This document shows positions 49,497 to 57,030 of a stretch of 61,893 nt of DNA, piece after piece. The number at the start of each line of letters is the position of its first letter. Positions within the stretch are counted from its first letter, which is position 1. The DNA comes from an uncultured Chloroflexota bacterium (GTDB lineage Bacteria > Chloroflexota > Anaerolineae > UBA4142 > SHND01): positions 1 to 61,893 of the forward strand of contig CALMZO010000261.1 of NCBI GenBank assembly GCA_937870825.1, read 5' to 3'. The position numbers and the translations under genes are program-made. Below the pieces are notes generated by a model that was given only the letters and a program-made list of their open reading frames with translations, was not told where the DNA came from and did no database searches.

Positions 49497-51050
49497 TTAA
49501 TGCGTCGCGTCAAAAATGACGCACGTTTGGATGAGGTGCGCCGCCATTTCCAAATCGTGACGCAACACGCGGTCGGTGTCCAAGTAGGGCACATCTTGCC
49601 GCAAGCGGCGAAACACTTGGCGCGTGCCTTCGCCCAACATATCATCGCCCTTGCCTTCATTCCGCAAACGCAAATCAATCGCTTGGGCAGCGGTGACGAG
49701 TTCGATGGCGAGAATGTGTGTGGTGTTCCAAACGATTTCGCGCAAATGGCGCGCGGCATTCGCCGCCATCGGTACGTGGTCTTCTTGATTCGCGCTGGTG
49801 GGAATCGAATCGAGTACGTCGGGATGGGCGAGCGTTTTGTTTTCGGATACAAGCGCGGCGGCGGTCACTTGCGCCATCATCAAACCGCTGTTGATGCCGC
49901 CGCGTTCAATCAACATCATCGGCAAACCGTCATTCAATTTCCCGTCGAGCATCCGAAACGTGCGCCGTTCGCTGATGCTGCCAATTTCGGCAACCGCAAT
50001 CGCCAACAACGCGCTCGCCATTGCCACCGTTTCGCCGTGAAAATTTCCGCCCGATAACGCGATGCCGTTTTCGCCTTCGACAAAAATCAATGGGTTGTCC
50101 GTCGCCGCGTTAATTTCTTCTTGCAGCCGCGCAATCGCATATTCCAACGCGTCACGCGCCGCGCCAACGACTTGGGGCGCACAGCGAATCGAATACGCGT
50201 CTTGAACGCGCTGTGCCTTGTCCACGAGATGACTGCCGCGCGTCAACTCGCGCACGCGGGCGGCGATTTCCTTTTGGCCGTGATGACGCGACGCGTCATG
50301 AATGCGCGCGTCGAACGCGTGGGACGCGCCGCGCATCGCTTCAAGCGTGAGGGCGACGGCGAGCGCGGAATGTTCAATGAGATTTTGCGCGTCGTGCGCG
50401 GCGAGCGCGATGATGGCGGTGGAAACGGCTGTACCGTTGTTGAGCGCGAGTCCCTCTTTCGCTTCCAAAATCAAACGCGGAATCGCGGCGCGCTGCATCG
50501 CGATTTTTCCGCTGACGCGTTCGCCCAGATACATCGCCTCGCCGCTTTCACGTTCCAAGTCATTTTCGTCCGTTGAAAGGACAAGCGCGAGATGCGACAA
50601 CGGCGCGAGGTCGCCGCTCGCGCCGACGGAACCTTTCGCGGGGATGATGGGATGCACGCCGCGATTCAACATTTCAATCAGCGTTTCGACAATTTCGACG
50701 CGCACGCCGGAAAATCCTTGCGCGAGCGTGTTGGCGCGAATGAGCATCGTTGCGCGCACAACCTCCTCGGGCAGTGGTTCGCCGACGCCGACCGCGTGAC
50801 TCGTAATCAGCTTTCGCATCAGGTCGCGCGCTTGTGCGGCGGAAACATGCACATTTGCAAAAATGCCAAAGCCGGTGTTGATGCCGTAGGTCATGCGTTC
50901 GCCGCGCGCAACAATGTTTTCCACCCACGCGCGACTCGCCGCGATTTTTGCGCGCGCCGATTCCGCGAGCGTCACCTTGAAATTTTCGCGCGCGACATTC
51001 ACAACGTCTTGGATGCCAAGCGTCTCACCAAGTACGACAAGATTGTTCAT
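49497..51050 (-). CDS. hutH: Histidine ammonia-lyase
   Basis: A 517-residue enzyme that deaminates histidine to urocanate. The MIO cofactor tripeptide Ala-Ser-Gly lies in GSVGASGDLAPLSHLAL, the catalytic Tyr in ERMTYGINTGFG, and NGTAVSTA and the C-terminal NQEDHVPMAANAARHLREI block are present. Length matches HutH. No other hut genes are adjacent, so the rest of the pathway is elsewhere or the enzyme serves another role such as a PAL/TAL-like substrate. The start at 51050 (MNNLVV) was chosen over 51065. It lies upstream of hisS, giving a cluster of histidine-related genes. Confidence 0.93.
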   Translation of the reverse strand: MNNLVVLGETLGIQDVVNVARENFKVTLAESARAKIAASRAWVENIVARGERMTYGINTGFGIFANVHVSAAQARDLMRKLITSHAVGVGEPLPEEVVRATMLIRANTLAQGFSGVRVEIVETLIEMLNRGVHPIIPAKGSVGASGDLAPLSHLALVLSTDENDLERESGEAMYLGERVSGKIAMQRAAIPRLILEAKEGLALNNGTAVSTAIIALAAHDAQNLIEHSALAVALTLEAMRGASHAFDARIHDASRHHGQKEIAARVRELTRGSHLVDKAQRVQDAYSIRCAPQVVGAARDALEYAIARLQEEINAATDNPLIFVEGENGIALSGGNFHGETVAMASALLAIAVAEIGSISERRTFRMLDGKLNDGLPMMLIERGGINSGLMMAQVTAAALVSENKTLAHPDVLDSIPTSANQEDHVPMAANAARHLREIVWNTTHILAIELVTAAQAIDLRLRNEGKGDDMLGEGTRQVFRRLRQDVPYLDTDRVLRHDLEMAAHLIQTCVIFDATH

Positions 51051-51114
51051 TGTGAAAAAAATCAATTGCGCCGCACATAGATTGATTCTATAATGCGGCG
51101 CACGATTGAAAGGA

Positions 51115-51443
51115 CGCCCCCGGCGAGACTCGAACTCGCAACCTGCGGATTAGCGTACTCCATCAGGTTTCCCTGACAAGCACAAAGCTTTTGGAGTCTG
51201 GACTATATCATCACTGAAAAATTCTCAGTGTCTCGCGTATAGTCTCTGAGGTGTCCGTGATGGTTCCCTGCTGATTGCCCATTGTTGCATCCAGTACACT
51301 TTTTGCGCTGTCACGCTCAATGACGTTGTAGCGGCACCGGCTTTAGGGGGTTCCAGCATATAGCGAGATTCTACCCGCGCGCGTTTTCCGTGTGCGGGCA
51401 CTCCGTGCAAAGTCCGTCGCTCTATCCTTTGAGCTACGGGGAC
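51115..51443 (-). tRNA. tRNA-Arg (anticodon UCU), interrupted by a group I intron
   Basis: Exon 1 (51443-51410) has acceptor GTCCCCG, D-arm GCTC-AAAGGATA-GAGC and the 5' anticodon stem ACGGA-CTT. Exon 2 (51153-51115) has CTAATCCGC, T-arm GCGAG-TTCGAGT-CTCGC and acceptor CGGGGGC, discriminator G. Joined, the anticodon loop reads CTTCTAA, i.e. UCU, decoding AGA/AGG. The A27-C43 pair is mismatched. The intron splits the anticodon between positions 34 and 35. CCA is not encoded. Confidence 0.92.
51154..51409 (-). ncRNA. Group I intron in tRNA-Arg(UCU)
   Basis: A 256-nt insertion ending in G (51154) and preceded by U (51410), as group I splicing needs. The internal guide GAGU just inside the intron pairs with ACUU of the exon, giving the U-G wobble at the 5' site. 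Conserved core strings are present: TCAGAGACTATACG (51249-51236) and GATGATATAGTCC (51212-51200), whose AGACTA and TAGTC parts form P7. CAATCAGCAGG fits the P/Q region. No homing endonuclease ORF fits. By size and host it is probably of the IC3 type found in bacterial tRNAs. Confidence 0.9.
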
Positions 51444-51453
51444 AGTTGCAAGT

Positions 51454-51481
51454 ATTGTAAGCGATTCACACATTGCGTCAA
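51454..51481 (-). promoter_or_regulatory. Promoter of tRNA-Arg(UCU)
   Basis: Minus-strand TTGACG (51481-51476), 16-base spacer, TACAAT (51459-51454), 11 bp before the tRNA 5' end. Confidence 0.7.
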
Positions 51482-51497
51482 GGAGAAACATTGAGTT

Positions 51498-52634
51498 ATG
51501 CGAATTGACCGAATTGAATTGCGATTGATTGAAATGCCGCTGCTTGCGCCGTTTGAAACGTCGTTCGGCGTCGAGACGGTGGAAGAACATCTGATTGTGC
51601 GCGTGGACGGCGACGGCATCACGGGGTGGGGCGAATGTGTCGCGTCGGAAGGTCCGTGGTACAGCTACGAGACGAATCAGACCGCGTGGCATGTGCTGCG
51701 CGATTTTTTGATTCCGTTCGTTTTTGAAAATGAACTCCGCGCGCCGCAAGATTTTCCGAAACTCGCGGCGCGCGTGCGCGGACACAACATGGCAAAAGCG
51801 GGACTCGAAGCCGCGTTGTGGGACTGGTTCGCCAAAGGGCAGGAGAAATCGCTCGCGCAGATGTTTCACGCCGCGCAGCAAATCGAACGCGATTCAAAAA
51901 TTCCCGAAAAAATTACAGTGGGCGTCAGCGTTGGTTTGCAGTCGTCCGCGCAAGAATTGGTCGCGCGGGTGAGGGGATTCCTCGACGAGGGTTACACAAG
52001 GATAAAAATCAAAATCAAGCCGGGGAGGGATGTCGAGTTGGTGCGCGCGTTGCGCGCCGAATTTCCACACATCCGATTGCAGGTGGATGCAAATTCCGCT
52101 TACACGTTAGCGGATACAGACGTTTTTCGCGCGATGGATGATGCGAATCTGCTGCTGATTGAGCAGCCGCTCTCGAACGACGATATTTTTCAACACATCA
52201 AATTGCAGCGCGAATTGAAAACCGCGATTTGTTTGGACGAGAGCATTCATTCGGCGGACGATGCAGAAGCCGCGCTCCAAATGGGCGCGTGCCGCATCAT
52301 CAATATCAAACCCGGACGCGTCGGCGGATTTACGCAAGCTATCAAAATTCATGACCTTGCCGCGCAGCACAACGCGCCCGTGTGGTGCGGCGGCATGTTG
52401 GAAAGCGGCATCGGTCGCGCCGGAAACGTCGCGATAGCGTCACTGCCGAATTTCACACTGCCCGGCGATTTGTCCGCGAGCCGACGTTATTTCCGCCAAG
52501 ATATTGTGGAACCGGAATTTCAAGTGGACACAGAGGGAATGATGCGCGTGCCGACAGGGGGGGGAATCGGCGTACAGATTGTGATGAAAAATTTGGACGC
52601 TGTGACGCAATCGTCGCAACTGTTTCGTCGGTGA
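51498..52634 (+). CDS. menC: Enolase-superfamily OSBS/N-succinylamino acid racemase
   Basis: A 378-residue enzyme of the muconate-lactonising subgroup. The Lys pair lies in RIKIKIKPGRD. Metal ligands are Asp in LQVDANSAY, Glu in LIEQPLSND and Asp in CLDESIHSADD. The second catalytic Lys is in INIKPGRVGG. The signature CGGMLESGIGRAGN is typical of o-succinylbenzoate synthase/N-succinylamino acid racemase. No other men genes are near, so racemase activity is at least as likely as menaquinone synthesis. The symbol is therefore tentative. AAGGAG precedes the ATG. Confidence 0.88.
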   Translation: MRIDRIELRLIEMPLLAPFETSFGVETVEEHLIVRVDGDGITGWGECVASEGPWYSYETNQTAWHVLRDFLIPFVFENELRAPQDFPKLAARVRGHNMAKAGLEAALWDWFAKGQEKSLAQMFHAAQQIERDSKIPEKITVGVSVGLQSSAQELVARVRGFLDEGYTRIKIKIKPGRDVELVRALRAEFPHIRLQVDANSAYTLADTDVFRAMDDANLLLIEQPLSNDDIFQHIKLQRELKTAICLDESIHSADDAEAALQMGACRIINIKPGRVGGFTQAIKIHDLAAQHNAPVWCGGMLESGIGRAGNVAIASLPNFTLPGDLSASRRYFRQDIVEPEFQVDTEGMMRVPTGGGIGVQIVMKNLDAVTQSSQLFRR

Positions 52635-52637
52635 AAC

Positions 52638-52690
52638 TGAAGAAATGCGAAACCCGTTATCTTGGAGATCACGGGTTTCGCATTTCTTCA
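52638..52690. terminator. Bidirectional terminator between convergent genes
   Basis: A perfect 20-bp stem (TGAAGAAATGCGAAACCCGT with its complement) around a 13-base loop. It overlaps the stop codon of the minus-strand kinase gene. Each side is A/T-rich outside a G+C core. Confidence 0.88.
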
Positions 52691-53893
52691 ACTATCTGCA
52701 ACCTTGAGCGTGAGGTGAAACGCCGCGCCTTTGCCGAGATTGCTTTCTGCCCAAATTTTTCCACCGTGCAAGCGAATGATTTCGCGGCAGATAGCAAGCC
52801 CTAGCCCCGAACCTTTGTCCTCGACTTGTTCGCCGCGCTTGATGCGATAAAAGCGGTCAAAAATTTTTTCGTGTTCGCCGGGGTCAATGCCGACACCCGT
52901 ATCGCGCACAATCACTTCGACATCGCCGTTCGATTGCTGCGCGCTCAACGTGATGCGTCCGCGTTCGGGCGTGAACTTGAGCGCGTTCTCGATGAGGTTC
53001 GAGAGGACTTGATGCAAGCGCAGCGCGTCGGCAGAGACGAGCGGCAAATCTTTGCTTTGTTCAATCTCAAGCGCGATGTGACGTTGTGCCGCTTGCGCGC
53101 GAAATGCCGCGCGCACTTGATTAAGCAGCATCGTCACTTGGAGCGGCTGCTGGTCAATGTGGTAATAGCCCGCGTCCATGCGGGAAAGGTCGAGAACATC
53201 GTCCACCATTTCCGCGATGTAACGCATCTCTTGTTCCGCGACTTGGACGTAGCCAATGGTGTCCTCACTCAAATTTTCTTTGCCCGTGCGAATCAATTCG
53301 AGATACCCTTTGGCGACGGCGATGGGATGGCGCAAGTCGTGTGAGACCATTGAAAAAAAAGATGCTTTCGCTTTGTCCAATTCTTTCAAGCGTTCGTACG
53401 CGGCTTGCAGTTCGGCATAGTTTTGCGCGAGCTGTTCGTTTTTCATTTCCACTTCGCGCTGCAAGCGTTGATTCTCGCGCCGCAGAATCGCTTCCGTCAC
53501 CGCGCGTTTCACTACCTCGCGCACTTCGTCGGCGTCGAACGGACGCTTGTTGATGATGTAATCGTTCACGCCTGCGCGCAGCGCTTTGATGGCAGTTTCT
53601 TCCGAACCGTACGCGGTCGTGAGAATCACCATCGTCTCGGGCAATTCGCGTTTGAGAATCGCCAACACATCCGTCCCCATAATTCCCGGCAGCACCAAAT
53701 CGAGCAGCACGAGGTCCGGTTTGAGTTGGCGCGCGTGAACGAGTCCCGATTCGCCATCGGCGGCGAATTTCAAAACATATCCTTCGTTGCCAAGAATTTC
53801 GGTGAGGATTTCTTGATTGAGCGGCGTGTCGTCAATGACGAGGACGGTGCCGCGTGGGGCGGGGGAGTTTCGCGTAGTGAAAACACTATCCAT
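52688..53893 (-). CDS. Response regulator-histidine kinase hybrid (REC-HisKA-HATPase)
   Basis: A 401-residue cytoplasmic protein. The receiver domain (~15-135) has IDD, the phospho-acceptor Asp in LLDLVLPGI, and the Lys in NKRPFDADE. A coiled coil (~135-180; LQREVEMKNEQLAQNYAELQAAYERLK) leads to the HisKA His in FFSMVSHDLRHPIAVAKGY. The HATPase has NLIENALKFTP, DTGVGIDPGE and GSGLGLAICREI. This receiver-first layout is typical of kinases controlled by another kinase. The coiled coil joins the input to the dimerisation helix. Single gene, convergent with the enolase-superfamily gene. Confidence 0.92.
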   Translation of the reverse strand: MDSVFTTRNSPAPRGTVLVIDDTPLNQEILTEILGNEGYVLKFAADGESGLVHARQLKPDLVLLDLVLPGIMGTDVLAILKRELPETMVILTTAYGSEETAIKALRAGVNDYIINKRPFDADEVREVVKRAVTEAILRRENQRLQREVEMKNEQLAQNYAELQAAYERLKELDKAKASFFSMVSHDLRHPIAVAKGYLELIRTGKENLSEDTIGYVQVAEQEMRYIAEMVDDVLDLSRMDAGYYHIDQQPLQVTMLLNQVRAAFRAQAAQRHIALEIEQSKDLPLVSADALRLHQVLSNLIENALKFTPERGRITLSAQQSNGDVEVIVRDTGVGIDPGEHEKIFDRFYRIKRGEQVEDKGSGLGLAICREIIRLHGGKIWAESNLGKGAAFHLTLKVADS

Positions 53894-53961
53894 GGAAAGA
53901 AGAATCGCAATGTTTCCACAAAGGGGAAAATGTTATGCGAATGAGAAGACAAAAACCGTCA

Positions 53962-54834
53962 TTACAAATACTTGCCGACGATTAAATCAAGGCGCGCGCG
54001 CGTTTCATTCGGGACGAGCGCGGGATTCGTGACGATTGCGTTTTCGAGTGCGTGAAGACACGCGCAATCATGCAGCCGCGCGTTTGCGATGGGCAGGGCG
54101 GTGCGAAGAATTTGTTTGCCCACTTGCGCGTTCTTGATGAGATTTTGTACAACCAATTCGGCTGTCACAGTATCATGCGATTCGTGCCACACGTCATAGT
54201 CTGTCACCATTGCAATCGCGGAATAGCCGATCTCTGCCTCGCGCGCGAGCTTTGCTTCGGGAATTGCGGTCATGCCGACAAGGTCGCAGCCGAGTTGACG
54301 ATTGATGCGTGATTCGGCTTTGGTCGAAAACATCGGTCCTTCGATGACGACGAGGGTGCCGCCGTTGTGCGCGCGTGCGCCCGTTTGTTTTGCCGCATCG
54401 TACAGAATCGCGTTCATGTCCAAACAAAACGGGTCGGCAAAGCCAACGTGCGCGACGAGTCCGTCACCGAAAAAGGTGTACGCTTTCTCACGGTTACGCG
54501 TTCGGTCAAACAATTGGTCGGGGATGACAATATCGAGCGGCGCGTAATCTTGGCGCAAGGAGCCAACCGCTGTGACGGAAATCAGATATTGAACACCGAG
54601 CGATTTAAAGCCGTAAATGTTTGCGCGTGAATTTAATTCCGTCGGCGTCACGCGATGTCCGCGCCCGTGACGCGGGAGGAACGCGACGCGCACGCCGTCG
54701 AGCGTGCCCGTGATGTAGTCGTCACTCGGTTTGCCGAACGGCGTGTTGATTTCGATTTCCTCAACGTCCTGCAAATCTTCAATGTTGTACACACCACTGC
54801 CACCAATCACACCAAAGCGAATTGCGTCGGTCAT
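53962..54834 (-). CDS. mtnP: S-methyl-5'-thioadenosine phosphorylase
   Basis: A 290-residue purine nucleoside phosphorylase of the MTAP group, which splits methylthioadenosine to adenine and methylthioribose-1-phosphate in methionine salvage. Blocks are FGVIGGSGVYNI, FLPRHGRGHRVTPTELNSRANIYGFK, VTAVGSLRQDYAPLDIVIPDQLFD, VIEGPMFSTKAESR and GMTAIPEAKLAREAEIGYSAIAMVTDYD. The Ser/Asn pattern of the purine pocket is typical of MTAP. The start at 54834 (MTDAIRF) is favoured by GGAG upstream. A promoter lies at 54879-54907. Confidence 0.93.
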   Translation of the reverse strand: MTDAIRFGVIGGSGVYNIEDLQDVEEIEINTPFGKPSDDYITGTLDGVRVAFLPRHGRGHRVTPTELNSRANIYGFKSLGVQYLISVTAVGSLRQDYAPLDIVIPDQLFDRTRNREKAYTFFGDGLVAHVGFADPFCLDMNAILYDAAKQTGARAHNGGTLVVIEGPMFSTKAESRINRQLGCDLVGMTAIPEAKLAREAEIGYSAIAMVTDYDVWHESHDTVTAELVVQNLIKNAQVGKQILRTALPIANARLHDCACLHALENAIVTNPALVPNETRARLDLIVGKYL

Positions 54835-54878
54835 GCTAGGATGCTCCAAAAGAAATTTGTCGTTGCCTAACGTGCGTC

Positions 54879-54907
54879 ATTATAAACGCGACAGGAACGC
54901 GCGACAA
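54879..54907 (-). promoter_or_regulatory. Promoter of mtnP
   Basis: Minus-strand TTGTCG (54907-54902), 17-base spacer, TATAAT (54884-54879), ~45 bp before the mtnP ATG. Confidence 0.6.
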
Positions 54908-54918
54908 GCAGAAATAAA

Positions 54919-54950
54919 AGAAACCGCGCGAAAAAAATCGCGCGGTTTCT
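54919..54950 (-). terminator. Terminator of the tmRNA gene
   Basis: A 12-bp stem AGAAACCGCGCG/CGCGCGGTTTCT with an 8-base A/T loop, followed on the minus strand by TTTATTTC. It lies 7 bp after the tmRNA 3' end. Confidence 0.9.
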
Positions 54951-54975
54951 TTAAGGTGGAGCTGGCGGGAATTGA

Positions 54976-55258
54976 CACTTATCTCCCTGATTTTCATCAA
55001 GGCGTTGACTATCTCTTGAACTTGCACTATCTTGTTCAAGTCCCTCGGCGTATTGTAAGGAGGTTAATATAGTTTTCCTCCTTACCCTAGTACTCCATGC
55101 TTACAAGTGTAGGAGTCTATGAGTCGATGCAGGGCTTATTCTTTCGAAATCACCCCTCAGGATTAGCATAACCACCGAAAAGGTTTTAGCATTTCCTGAT
55201 AAAGCCGAGTTTGTTCCTAACAGATTTCTCTGATAGGGGGCTCGTCCCGTTTAGACAA
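54976..55258 (-). ncRNA. Group I intron in the tmRNA T-loop
   Basis: A 283-nt insertion preceded by U (55259) and ending in G (54976). GCCC inside the intron pairs with GGGU at the exon end, giving P1 with the U-G pair. Core strings are CATAGACTCCTACAC (55121-55107) and AAGAGATAGTCAACG (55017-55003), whose AGACT and AGTC parts form P7. No endonuclease ORF fits. Group I introns at this T-loop site are known in a few bacterial tmRNA genes. Confidence 0.88.
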
Positions 55259-55546
55259 ACCCGCGTCCGAAAAGTTGAACCACAAGTGACTACAAGCTTA
55301 GCCAGTCTTTGAGGATGGGCAGCTAACTTTTATTAGCAGCGCATCTTACTTGCGCAAACGGACTCGACTGTCAGAGTTGCTTGCGCCGAGCCGATAGTTG
55401 ACATGATTAATGTCTTCGTCAGATGCTATCGGCATTGCATCCGAGATACCCCATCTTGGTGACGCCCGGCATACGCGTTTTGGGGGAACCCGTATGTGGA
55501 CGCCGCAGATTTAACTGCGGACCTCGAGGAAATCCCTAGCTACCGA

Positions 55547-55591
55547 TTAGGCAGCGAGCGGGAGCGCCGCGAGGTTGGTGCGTGTGTTCGC
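55547..55591 (-). CDS. tmRNA proteolysis tag
   Basis: Resume codon GCG at 55591 and the tag ANTRTNLAALPLAA, followed by TAA at 55549-55547. Like other tags it ends in a hydrophobic LAA-type degron for ClpXP-like proteases. The resume codon is inferred from the usual Ala/Gly start and could be offset by a codon. Confidence 0.85.
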   Translation of the reverse strand, partial: ANTRTNLAALPLAA

Positions 55592-55706
55592 ACATACAAT
55601 TGTGTCCGTTTTATGGTGGACAGACGCCACCGCTTGCCACTTGCAATCTTCCCTCCCCGTCGAAGCCGTGCAGCCCCGAATGTGAGATAGATTATAGCAT
55701 GAAAGC

Positions 55707-56837
55707 TTACGAGAGCTCCCACAACACCACTTCCGGCGCGCAATTAAATCGCATCCTCGGCGCGCCGCCGCCTTCCAAGCCAATGCCGCGCGAAACGTAT
55801 ACCGTCATTTCGCCAACCTGAATACGTCCCGATTCAAATTTTTTGCCATAGAGCGAACCCGCATACAGCGCGCCGATATAGGGCAGGCGCAATTGTCCGC
55901 CGTGCGTGTGTCCTGACAATTGCAAGTCCATGCCCGCTTGTGATGCTTCGGGCGCGAGGTCAGGCGTGTGATATAAAAAGATACGAAAGGTGTCGCGTCC
56001 CGTACCGTTCAATGATTGAAGCAAGCGCGGTCCATCAATGAACGGTTTGTGCGTACACTCGATGCCGATGATTTCGATTTTTTTGCTTTCGTGTTCAATC
56101 ACCGCGCGCTCGCCGCGCAGCCAATGAATGTTCATTCCCTCCAATAATTTTTCTACGACATCGGGCGGGTCAACGGCGGGACTGCCGCTGACCGCATAAA
56201 CGCCCAACGGGGCATCGAGTTCCGCCAATACCGAACGCGCGTGTTCTTGCGCGAGCGCGTCTTGCGTGTACGACAAATTGAGAAAATCGCCGGAAAACAA
56301 AATCAAGTCCGGCGCGAGCGCTTGTACCATGTCGAGCAGTTCACGTTCGCGCGCGGTGATGCGTTCGACGTGAATGTCGGCGAGATGCAGCACGCGCAAT
56401 GGTTTTTTGAAACCGAGTTTCGGTGATTGCAATTTCTGATGCGTGAGCGTGAGGCGATGCGGCTCGTACCAAAAACTGTAAAGCACCAATGCAGTGCCGA
56501 TGAGTTGAAGCGGAATCCAATAGGGGAACGGGACAAAAAATGTGAAAGGGGCGCGCAGCAACGCAAGCAAAAACGTCGGCGGGTTTGACGGACCGAACGA
56601 TTTGCCATACCGGGGCAGAAAAGAAATTGTGACCCAATCCCCTACAAAGAACGCGAACAAAATCGGGGCAGTGAGCCAATCGAGACGCGCGGCGAGAAAG
56701 GCAAGCGCAAACAACAGCACCGCAAACAATGGCGCAATGACATAGTGCATCGCATCAATCGGCGCAAACGCCAAATCAAATTCGTTGCCCGAATTGCCGG
56801 GGAATGTTTTACGTTTTGAAAAGTCTTTTGGTTGCAT
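55707..56837 (-). CDS. Membrane metallophosphoesterase (YaeI/YkuE-like) with altered GNHD motif
   Basis: A 376-residue protein with three to four N-terminal membrane helices (~30-130) and a calcineurin-like phosphoesterase domain (~145-376). Motif I is LHLADIHVER, motif II is LFSGDFLN, and motif V is LSGHTHGGQLRLP. The usual GNHD/E of motif III, expected after GVYAV, reads SGSPAVDPPD, so the metal-binding Asn and catalytic His are missing. Activity may be lost or changed. The His of motif IV appears as FLYHTPD. It ends 30 bp upstream of the tmRNA on the same strand. Confidence 0.87.
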   Translation of the reverse strand: MQPKDFSKRKTFPGNSGNEFDLAFAPIDAMHYVIAPLFAVLLFALAFLAARLDWLTAPILFAFFVGDWVTISFLPRYGKSFGPSNPPTFLLALLRAPFTFFVPFPYWIPLQLIGTALVLYSFWYEPHRLTLTHQKLQSPKLGFKKPLRVLHLADIHVERITARERELLDMVQALAPDLILFSGDFLNLSYTQDALAQEHARSVLAELDAPLGVYAVSGSPAVDPPDVVEKLLEGMNIHWLRGERAVIEHESKKIEIIGIECTHKPFIDGPRLLQSLNGTGRDTFRIFLYHTPDLAPEASQAGMDLQLSGHTHGGQLRLPYIGALYAGSLYGKKFESGRIQVGEMTVYVSRGIGLEGGGAPRMRFNCAPEVVLWELS

Positions 56838-56954
56838 ACCTTGAAATTATACTTGCGTTGACGTGATTCTCCATGCGGGCGGGTGACACAAACGAGAATC
56901 CGCCACACTGCATCAAAAACCACGTTTGAGCCGCCATCCGGTGCGAACCTCTGT

Positions 56955-56983
56955 TTGCTCCATGCGCGGCGCGATGTTACAAT
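56955..56983 (+). promoter_or_regulatory. Promoter of the PhoD-like gene
   Basis: TTGCTC (56955-56960), 17-base spacer, TACAAT (56978-56983), 48 bp before the ATG at 57031. Confidence 0.6.
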
Positions 56984-57030
56984 GCGCCACAATGTTCCTC
57001 GTTTGATTCACTTCCGCGCGACGAACTCTT

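Larger units (their letters stand above)
54957..55677 (-). ncRNA. ssrA: tmRNA (ssrA), interrupted by a group I intron in the T-loop
   Basis: The 5' end GGGGCTGCACGGCTTCGACGGGG (55677 downwards) and the 3' end CCCGCCAGCTCCA (54969-54957) pair as the tRNA-like acceptor GGGGCTG/CAGCTCC. The tag ORF is at 55591-55547. The T-arm should read GCGGG-TTCAATT-CCCGC. It does so only after removal of 283 nt between its first and second U. Exonic length is about 438 nt, a little longer than the usual ~350-400 nt. CCA is not fully encoded. It rescues stalled ribosomes together with SmpB. Confidence 0.93.

Noticed and set aside
51225-51881. A 218-residue ORF across the tRNA-Arg intron and the menC-like gene
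   Set aside because: It is an antisense shadow that runs through the tRNA and intron and shows no family features.
54960-55690. Protein-coding ORFs on both strands between mtnP and the phosphoesterase gene
   Set aside because: The whole stretch is explained by the tmRNA and its intron; the ORFs are shadows of it, apart from the tag.
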